The position numbers were made by a program, and so were the translations under genes. Source: Vibrio maritimus (lineage in GTDB: Bacteria; Pseudomonadota; Gammaproteobacteria; Enterobacterales; Vibrionaceae). From it: a DNA stretch of 33,551 nucleotides. The notes beneath the pieces were generated by a model. That model saw only the letters and a program-made list of their open reading frames with translations, ran no database searches and was not told the DNA's origin. The stretch is from contig JYJJ01000059.1 of NCBI GenBank assembly GCA_003263775.1, forward strand, positions 1 through 33,551. Reading direction: 5' to 3'. Shown here piece after piece: positions 27,324-33,551 of this stretch; positions within the stretch are counted from its first letter, which is position 1, and each line of letters begins with the position of its first letter.

Positions 27324-28047
27324 AGCTTTGACCTATGACCAGCATGCCAATTTGAGTGGTCAGCAAGCTTTCTTGGAGAAATACTCAGTATTGGTGAAAC
27401 GAATCGCTCACCATTTAATTGGGCGTTTACCACCTAACGTGTTGGTTGAAGACTTGATTCAGGCTGGGATGATCGGCCTGATTGAAGCACAAAAAAATTA
27501 TGACGGTAGCAAAGGTGCAAGCTTTGAGACCTATGCTGGCATCCGCATTCGAGGTGCGATGCTAGACGATATTCGTCGCGGTGATTGGGTGCCACGTTCG
27601 GTACACAAGCACAGTCGTGATATTTCGCAGGCGATTTCGGTATTGGAGGTGGAGCTCAACCGTGACCCGACCGATACAGAAGTCGCTAACCATTTAGGAA
27701 TGAGCCTAGAACAATATCACAAGGCATTGTCAGACATTAACTGTTCAAAACTTGTTGGTATTGAAGATCTTGGCGTTTCCGAAGACTCTGTATCTGTTGC
27801 AGATGAAGAAGATAACTCGCCTTTTCAGGGTGTCGCGGATGATGCATTTCGCGAAGCGTTAATAGAATCAATAAAATCGCTCCCAGAGCGTGAAGCGTTA
27901 ACGTTATCCCTGTATTATGACGAAGAGTTAAATTTGAAGGAGATAGGTGAGGTATTGGGCGTCAGCGAATCGCGCGTTAGCCAAATACTGAGTCAATCCA
28001 TGCAGCGTCTTCGCACCAAGCTAAGTGCTTGGACCGATAATAATTAA
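27316..28047 (+). CDS. fliA: Flagellar sigma factor FliA (sigma-28)
   Basis: The RNA polymerase sigma factor for late flagellar genes (minor flagellins, chemotaxis and motor genes). It has 243 residues from GTG 27316, preceded by GAGGAA, and overlaps the flhG stop by 8 bases. Region 2 (DLIQAGMIGLIEAQKNYDGS, ASFETYAGIRIRGAMLDDIR, RGDWVPRSVHKHSR), region 3 and region 4 (LPEREALTLSLYYDEELNLK, EIGEVLGVSESRVSQILSQS) are all intact. The sigma-28 promoter at 275-301 is a likely target within this window. Confidence 0.97.
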   Translation: MNKALTYDQHANLSGQQAFLEKYSVLVKRIAHHLIGRLPPNVLVEDLIQAGMIGLIEAQKNYDGSKGASFETYAGIRIRGAMLDDIRRGDWVPRSVHKHSRDISQAISVLEVELNRDPTDTEVANHLGMSLEQYHKALSDINCSKLVGIEDLGVSEDSVSVADEEDNSPFQGVADDAFREALIESIKSLPEREALTLSLYYDEELNLKEIGEVLGVSESRVSQILSQSMQRLRTKLSAWTDNN

Positions 28048-28080
28048 TAAACACTGATTTTGCTTTCAGTGGAGGCAACT

Positions 28081-28461
28081 TTGAATAAAAACATGAAAAT
28101 CTTGATTGTTGACGATTTTTCAACAATGCGTCGTATCGTTAAAAACCTTTTGCGCGACTTGGGTTTTAGCAACACGCTAGAAGCCGACGATGGTTTGACG
28201 GCTTTGCCAATGCTCAAGAAAGGCGATTTCGACTTTGTAGTGACTGACTGGAACATGCCTGGCATGCAAGGTATTGATCTGCTGCGCCATATTCGTGCCG
28301 ATGAAGAGCTAAAGCATTTGCCAGTTCTTATGATCACTGCAGAAGCTAAGCGTGAGCAAATTATTGAAGCGGCGCAAGCAGGTGTAAACGGCTATATCGT
28401 TAAGCCTTTCACCGCGGCAACACTAAAAGAAAAACTAGATAAGATCTTTGAGCGTTTATAA
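28081..28461 (+). CDS. cheY: Chemotaxis response regulator CheY
   Basis: A single receiver domain that, when phosphorylated by CheA, binds FliM and changes motor direction. The acid pocket DD (IVDDFSTMRR), phospho-Asp near 56 (VTDWNMPGMQG), Thr in MITAEAKREQ and Lys in YIVKPFTAATLKEKL are all present. The sequence is nearly that of V. cholerae CheY3, the paralogue that controls the motor. The start is taken as TTG 28081 behind GGAGG (28070-28074). GTG 28069, and ATG 28093 at KNMKILIV, are in-frame alternatives. Confidence 0.95.
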   Translation: MNKNMKILIVDDFSTMRRIVKNLLRDLGFSNTLEADDGLTALPMLKKGDFDFVVTDWNMPGMQGIDLLRHIRADEELKHLPVLMITAEAKREQIIEAAQAGVNGYIVKPFTAATLKEKLDKIFERL

Positions 28462-28492
28462 GACGCCTTAAATAGCAGACGGCTATATCAGA

Positions 28493-29209
28493 ATGATTTC
28501 ATTGGAACAAGCTAAGCAACTTGTTGATTTGTTGGAACAAGACAAGCAACAAGAAGCAGACGAGCTGGTCATGATGATTCAAGGTGGCAGCGAGCGCAAA
28601 GTGCTTCAAGAAGTCGGTGCGCTAACCCGTGACCTGCACGATGCATTGACGGAGTTTAGTTACGATACTCGCCTTAACGAGATCGCGACAGACGAAATCC
28701 CAGAAGCGCGTGATCGCCTTGAATACGTCATCAACAAGACCGAAGTCTCAGCGAATACAACCATGGATGCGGTGGAACGCTGTTTGCCAATGGCAGACAG
28801 TCTACATGAGTGTTTAACTCAAGTACGCCCTCAGTGGAACGAGCTGATGCATGGCAGGCTCGAGCTACAGCAATTTAAAGACCTGTGTCATCGCATTGAT
28901 GACTTACTTAGTCAGGTGGAAGGGGACAGTACCGAGCTGCGTACTCAACTGACCAATATCCTTATGGCACAGGACTTTCAAGACCTTACTGGACAGATCA
29001 TCCGACGCGTCATCACGTTAGTGAGTGAAGTGGAGACGCGCTTGGTAGAAATCTTGAAAGTGTTCAGTGACGAACAACAACCAATAACAACAAAACCAAA
29101 GCAAGCGACCTCTGGCGTTGAAGGACCAATCATTAATCCTCATGAGCGTGACGATGCCGTTGCTTCGCAAGACGAAGTTGATGACTTACTGTCAAGTCTT
29201 GGGTTTTAG
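28493..29209 (+). CDS. cheZ: CheY-P phosphatase CheZ
   Basis: CheZ dephosphorylates CheY-P to end the tumble/reversal signal. It has 238 residues. The long helical hairpin carries the catalytic Gln region MAQDFQDLTGQIIRRVI, and the C-terminal CheY-binding peptide DEVDDLLSSLGF is exactly as in the family. Intact; cheA starts 8 bases later. Confidence 0.96.
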   Translation: MISLEQAKQLVDLLEQDKQQEADELVMMIQGGSERKVLQEVGALTRDLHDALTEFSYDTRLNEIATDEIPEARDRLEYVINKTEVSANTTMDAVERCLPMADSLHECLTQVRPQWNELMHGRLELQQFKDLCHRIDDLLSQVEGDSTELRTQLTNILMAQDFQDLTGQIIRRVITLVSEVETRLVEILKVFSDEQQPITTKPKQATSGVEGPIINPHERDDAVASQDEVDDLLSSLGF

Positions 29210-29217
29210 GGGTGACT

Positions 29218-31468
29218 ATGAGCTACGAATTAGATGAAGAGATCCTTCAGGACTTCCTAGTGGAAGCGGGGGAGATCCTAGAGTTACTTTCTGAGCAACT
29301 TGTTGAGCTAGAAAATAATCCAGAAGATAAAGATCTGCTTAACGCGATTTTTAGAGGTTTTCACACCGTGAAAGGTGGTGCCGGATTCTTGGCGTTGACC
29401 GAGCTGGTCGATACCTGCCACGGCGCAGAAAACGTGTTCGATATATTGCGTAACGGACAGCGTTCCGTGAATGCTAGCTTAATGGACACCATGCTAAAAG
29501 CGCTGGATACGGTGAACATTCAGTTCCAGTCAGTGCAAAACATGGAGCCGATTGACCCTGCCGATCCTGCTCTGCTTGAAGAGCTTCATCGTTTAAGTAG
29601 CCCAGAGTCTGCTGACGAAGCTGCAGCCCCACCTCCACCGCCGCCAGTTGTCGACGTTGTTCCTGAATCCGTTCCTGAAGTCGTGGCAGAAACACCTGCT
29701 GCGGAGATCTCTGCGAGTGGTTCGATTGATGATATTACCCAAGACGAATTTGAACGTTTGTTGGACGAGCTCCACGGTAAAGGTGGCAGTCCAACGAAAT
29801 CGACCGCTAAACCGACCATGACTGTGGTTGAAACGCCAGCGCCAACATCAGCGCCGAGCGATCTTCCTTCATCGGATATTACCGACGACGAGTTCGAAAA
29901 GCTTCTAGATGAGCTGCATGGTGTCGGTAAAGGTCCATCTGCAGCGGATGTTGCTCAACCAGCACCAGTTGCACCGTCTAAACCAGCGCCAGCACCAGCA
30001 GCAAGCTCTGCGAACGACGGCGGTGATTTGATGACAGATGAAGAGTTCGAAAAGTTATTGGATGAATTGCACGGGTAGGTAAAGGTCCGTCTCCTGATGA
30101 GTTAGATGTTGCGACTAAGCCGGCTTCAATGAATGAATCACCTGTTGAGTCAAAGCCAGTTGAGTCTGCTGCTCCTGTTGCAGAGCCAGTCGCTGCTGCA
30201 CCAACTGCCGCACCTGCTAGCGTTGGTACCAGTGAAAAATCACTACCGGCTGAGAAAAAATCGACGGCGGTTGCGCCTAAGAAACCACAAGCAGAAGCAA
30301 GCGTTCGCGTTGATACGTCGACACTAGATACCATTATGAACATGGTAGGCGAATTGGTATTGGTTCGTAATCGTTTGGTGAGCCTTGGCCTTAACAGCAA
30401 TGATGAAGAGATGTCGAAAGCGGTCTCAAATCTCGACGTTGTTACCGCAGATTTGCAAGGTGCGGTAATGAAAACCCGCATGCAACCGATTAAAAAGGTG
30501 TTTGGCCGTTTCCCTCGCGTGGTTCGCGATTTAGCACGTAGCCTAAACAAAGACATCGTACTTGAGATGCAAGGCGAAGACACGGATCTGGATAAGAACC
30601 TAGTGGAAGCACTTGCGGATCCATTGATCCACTTAGTGCGAAACTCGGTCGACCACGGTATTGAAATGCCGGACGTCCGTGAATCTACCGGCAAGTCTCG
30701 CACGGGTAAAATTACCCTATCAGCCTCTCAAGAAGGCGATCATATTGAGCTTGCTATCATCGATGATGGTGGCGGTATGGATCCAGATAAACTGCGCGCC
30801 ATTGCGGTTAAGCGCGGAATGATGGACGAGGACGCTGCGTCTCGCTTGACCGACAAAGAGTGCTTCAACCTTATCTTTATGCCTGGCTTCTCAAGTAAAG
30901 AGAAGATCTCTGATATTTCTGGCCGTGGTGTTGGTATGGATGTGGTGAAAACTGCCATCAACACTTTGAACGGTTCAATCGATATCGATTCAGAGCTTGG
31001 CAAAGGCACCAAGATCACCATTAAAGTACCGCTGACTCTAGCGATCTTACCGACCTTGATGGTGGGTGTTGGTAAAAACCCATTTGCACTGCCACTTGCA
31101 AGTGTGAATGAGATTTTCCACTTAGATCTAAGCCGGACTAACGTGGTTGATGGTCAGCTGAGATTATCGTTCGTGATAAGTCTATCCCGTTATTCTATTT
31201 GCAAGACTGGCTAGCACCACATGCAGGTCGAGCTCAGCAGCGTACCGGACATGGTCACGTTGTGATTGTTCAAATCGGTAGTCAGCGTGTTGGCTTTGTT
31301 GTTGATACCTTGATTGGTCAAGAAGAAGTGGTGATCAAGCCACTCGATAGCTTGCTACAAGGTACGCCGGGTATGGCAGGAGCAACGATCACCAGTGACG
31401 GTCATATTGCGCTTATTCTTGACGTGCCAGACTTACTTAAACAGTACGCTGCAGCATCGCGTATCTGA
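29218..31468 (+). CDS. cheA: Chemotaxis histidine kinase CheA (two apparent frameshifts)
   Basis: The array-bound kinase that phosphorylates CheY and CheB. It is about 750 residues after repair. P1 has phospho-His 49 (FHTVKGGAGFLAL). The linker (about 140-355) is Pro/Ala rich and contains three DEFExLLDELHG repeats instead of a recognisable P2 domain. P3 (VDTSTLDTIMNMVGELVLVR), P4 (N box NSVDHGIEMP, G1 DDGGGMD, F/G2 GFSSKEKISDISGRGVGMD) and CheW-like P5 follow. One base is missing after 30074 (restores DELHGVGKGPSPDEL) and one near 31161 (restores GQL-x-IIVRDKSIPLFYLQDW, in P5). The start is ATG 29218, with GTG 29212 in frame. The linker region may correspond to the localisation domain (LID) described for Vibrio CheA, through which ParP keeps arrays polar; that match is inference. 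Confidence 0.94.
29731..30075 (+). repeat. Three coding repeats in the CheA linker
   Basis: Copies at 29731-29778, 29875-29922 and 30025-30075 encode DITQDEFERLLDELHG, DITDDEFEKLLDELHG and DLMTDEEFEKLLDELHG. They are spaced 144 and 150 bases apart by Ala/Pro/Thr linkers. Copies 2 and 3 are both followed by VGKGPS after repair. Confidence 0.93.
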
Positions 31469-31479
31469 TAAGGAAGTCT

Positions 31480-32594
31480 ATGTCGTTAAAAGTATTAGTT
31501 GTAGATGACTCTAGTTTCTTCCGTCGCCGAGTCAGCGACATTATCAATGCCGCGCCACGTCTGGAGGTTATCGACGTGGCCATTAATGGCAAAGAAGCGG
31601 TAGAAAAAGCGCTGGCATTAAAGCCAGACGTGATCACTATGGACATTGAGATGCCCGTCATGGATGGTATTACTGCCGTCCGTGAGATCATGAGCGCTCA
31701 ACCAACCCCTATTTTGATGTTTTCTTCATTGACCCATGAAGCGCTAAAGCCACGCTGGATGCGCTAGAAGCCGGGGCGTTGGACTTCTTGCCTAAGAAGT
31801 TTGAAGACATCGCACGAAATAAAGATGAAGCAGTTAGTTTGCTGCAGCAGCGCGTGCAGCAAATTGCTAGCCGCCGCGCGTTACTAAGACGCACTGCAGT
31901 ACGCCGACCTGTATCAACGCCAAGTGCTGCGCCTAGAGCTGCTGTCACTCGCCCTAATGATGATGTATCAGCGACTAAAGCGGCGGCACCTGCTGCTCGT
32001 TTTCGCAGTAGTGGCAAAAACTATCAGTTGACGGCGATTGGTACCTCGACAGGCGGCCCGGTTGCTCTGCAAAAAATTCTGACTAAATTACCAGGCAACT
32101 ATCCTCATCCCATTCTGCTGATTCAGCACATGCCAGCGACCTTTACCGCAGCATTTGCAGCTAGGCTTAATTCGCTTTGCCAAATCACGGTGAAAGAGGC
32201 TGCTAATGGCGATGTATTGCAACCAGGCGTGGCTTATCTTGCTCCTGGCGGTATGCAAATGATGATCGAAGGGCGCCCTGGGAATGCGAAAATCCGTATT
32301 CTTGATGGCGGTGAACGCATGAACTACAAACCTTGTGTTGATGTGACTTTTGGCTCTGCGGCTAAGATTTATCACGACAAAGTATTGTCGATGGTACTGA
32401 CTGGAATGGGGGCTGATGGTCGAGAAGGCGCACGCATGCTGAAGTCGGCAGGTTCGACGGTTTGGGCTCAAGATGAAGACTCTTGCGTGGTTTACGGTAT
32501 GCCACAAGCAGTCGCTAAGGCAGGGATCTCCACAGAAGATTTACCCCTTGATCGTATTGCCGAACGCATTTTGGTTGAGTTAAAGAGGTCGTAA
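31480..32594 (+). CDS. cheB: Chemotaxis methylesterase CheB (one apparent frameshift)
   Basis: A response regulator that removes methyl groups from chemoreceptors for adaptation. It is 371 residues after repair. The receiver domain has phospho-Asp 55 (ITMDIEMPVMDG). The esterase domain has the catalytic Ser (IGTSTGGPVAL), His (IQHMPATFTAAFA) and Asp (LTGMGADGREG). The frame breaks near 31741: GAAGCGCT should be GAAGGCGCT, restoring SLTHEGAKATLDALEAGALD. The start follows AAGGAAG. parC begins 2 bases after the stop. Confidence 0.95.
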
Positions 32595-32595
32595 C

Positions 32596-33364
32596 ATGAT
32601 CGTATGGAGTGTTGCTAACCAAAAAGGCGGTGTCGGTAAAACGACCACTACTGTTACGTTGGCGGGGCTTTTAAGCCAGAAAGGCAACCGTGTCTTGCTT
32701 ATTGATACCGATCCTCATGCCTCATTGACCACTTACTTGGGTATGGATTCAGATCATCTGTCACATAGTCTATTTGATCTGTTCCAGCTTAAAGAGTTTA
32801 GCGATAGCCGAGTAAAACCGCTGATACACAATACAAATATCGATAATATCGACATTTTGCCAGCTCACATGTCGCTGGCAACACTTGATCGAGTGATGGG
32901 TAATCGTAGCGGTATGGGACTTATCCTCAAGCGTGCTCTAATGACTATTCGTGATGACTACGATTACGTGTTGATTGATTGTCCACCTATTCTTGGGGTC
33001 ATGATGGTGAATGCACTGGCGGCAAGCGATCGCATTCTAATTCCTGTCCAAACAGAATTCTTAGCGATGAAAGGCTTAGAGCGTATGGTGCGTACACTTG
33101 CGATTATGCAAAAGTCGCGTCAGCGTCCGTTTAAGGTCACCATAGTGCCAACCATGTACGACAAACGTACGCGCGCATCGCTGCAAACCTTGACTCAGCT
33201 TAAACAAGATTACCCATCGCAAGTGTGGAGCTCGGCAGTACCGATAGACACTAAATTTCGCGATGCCAGTTTGAAGCATTTGCCTGCATCACACTTTGCC
33301 GCGGGAAGTCGAGGTGTCTTTGCTTATAAACAATTGCTGATTTACTTGGAGAGGCTAGCGCAAG

Positions 33365-33375
<11 letters not shown>
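32596..33375 (+). CDS. parC: ParA-like ATPase ParC, polar positioning of chemotaxis arrays
   Basis: A 259-residue ParA/MinD-superfamily ATPase with deviant Walker A QKGGVGKTTTTVTLAGLL, switch I-like DTDPHASLTTYLG and Walker B VLIDCPPILG. Genes of this type between cheB and a CheW-like gene in Vibrio encode ParC, which with the polar organiser HubP and with ParP delivers and segregates chemotaxis arrays to the cell poles. It is one of two ParA-like ATPases in the window; FlhG is the other. The 3' end overlaps parP by 11 bases. Intact. Confidence 0.9.

Positions 33376-33551
<176 letters not shown>

Noticed and set aside
7767..31767. Programmed ribosomal frameshifting as the cause of the split genes
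   Set aside because: The breaks lack slippery heptamers with downstream pseudoknots, occur in 13 unrelated genes whose relatives are read in one frame, and each is fixed by adding one base. Sequencing loss is far simpler.
1850..33279. Long open frames on the minus strand throughout the window
   Set aside because: They lie opposite conserved flagellar genes, have biased Ser/Arg/Leu-rich composition typical of antisense frames, and show no family motifs or ribosome sites.

Overview
The window is a block of polar flagellar and chemotaxis genes from a gammaproteobacterium, almost certainly a Vibrio or close relative. The evidence is gene order and protein identity: flagellins-flaG-fliD-flaI-fliS, then flrA-flrB-flrC, fliE to fliJ, fliK to fliR-flhB, flhA-flhF-flhG-fliA, and cheY-cheZ-cheA-cheB followed by a ParA-type ATPase (ParC) and a CheW-like gene (ParP). 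That last pair next to cheA/cheB, and the FlrA/FlrB/FlrC regulators, are Vibrionaceae hallmarks. All 34 recognised genes lie on the + strand. I see no tRNA, rRNA, insertion sequence, phage or CRISPR.

Layout. 1-2105: end of one flagellin, a terminator, a sigma-28 promoter, a complete flagellin, a hairpin, then flaG. 2160-4808: filament cap (fliD) and small chaperones (flaI, fliS), closed by a strong terminator. 5023-9181: regulatory genes flrA (sigma-54 activator, FleQ family) and flrB/flrC (sensor kinase and response regulator). 9321-15044: MS ring, switch and export ATPase (fliE-fliJ). 15191-22584: hook-length control, stator-associated FliL, switch and export gate (fliK-fliR, flhB). 22729-28047: FlhA, the polar positioning and number proteins FlhF/FlhG, and sigma-28 (fliA). 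28081 to the end: chemotaxis genes and the polar array-positioning pair parC/parP. ParP is cut by the window edge inside a Glu-Pro repeat.

Regulation can be read partly from the DNA. Four GG-N10-GC sigma-54 promoters lie before flrB, fliE, fliK and flhA. A perfect palindrome in the fliE leader matches the FleQ-family box (GTCANTAAATTGAC). A weaker box lies upstream of the flrB promoter. This reproduces the upstream/downstream arrangement known for Pseudomonas FleQ at fleSR and fliE.

The most striking feature is technical or evolutionary. Thirteen otherwise well-conserved genes are interrupted by about 19 apparent single-base losses and no apparent insertions, mostly where one base of a G/C doublet or short run appears to be missing. 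Adding one base at each site restores a family-like protein of normal length. This looks like systematic undercalling of short homopolymers rather than decay of the motility system. Coordinates for these genes span the whole repaired gene. I did not find a convincing new biological system. The best biological leads are the FleQ/FlrA-type operators, the DELHG repeats in the CheA linker, and the Glu-Pro repeat of ParP.
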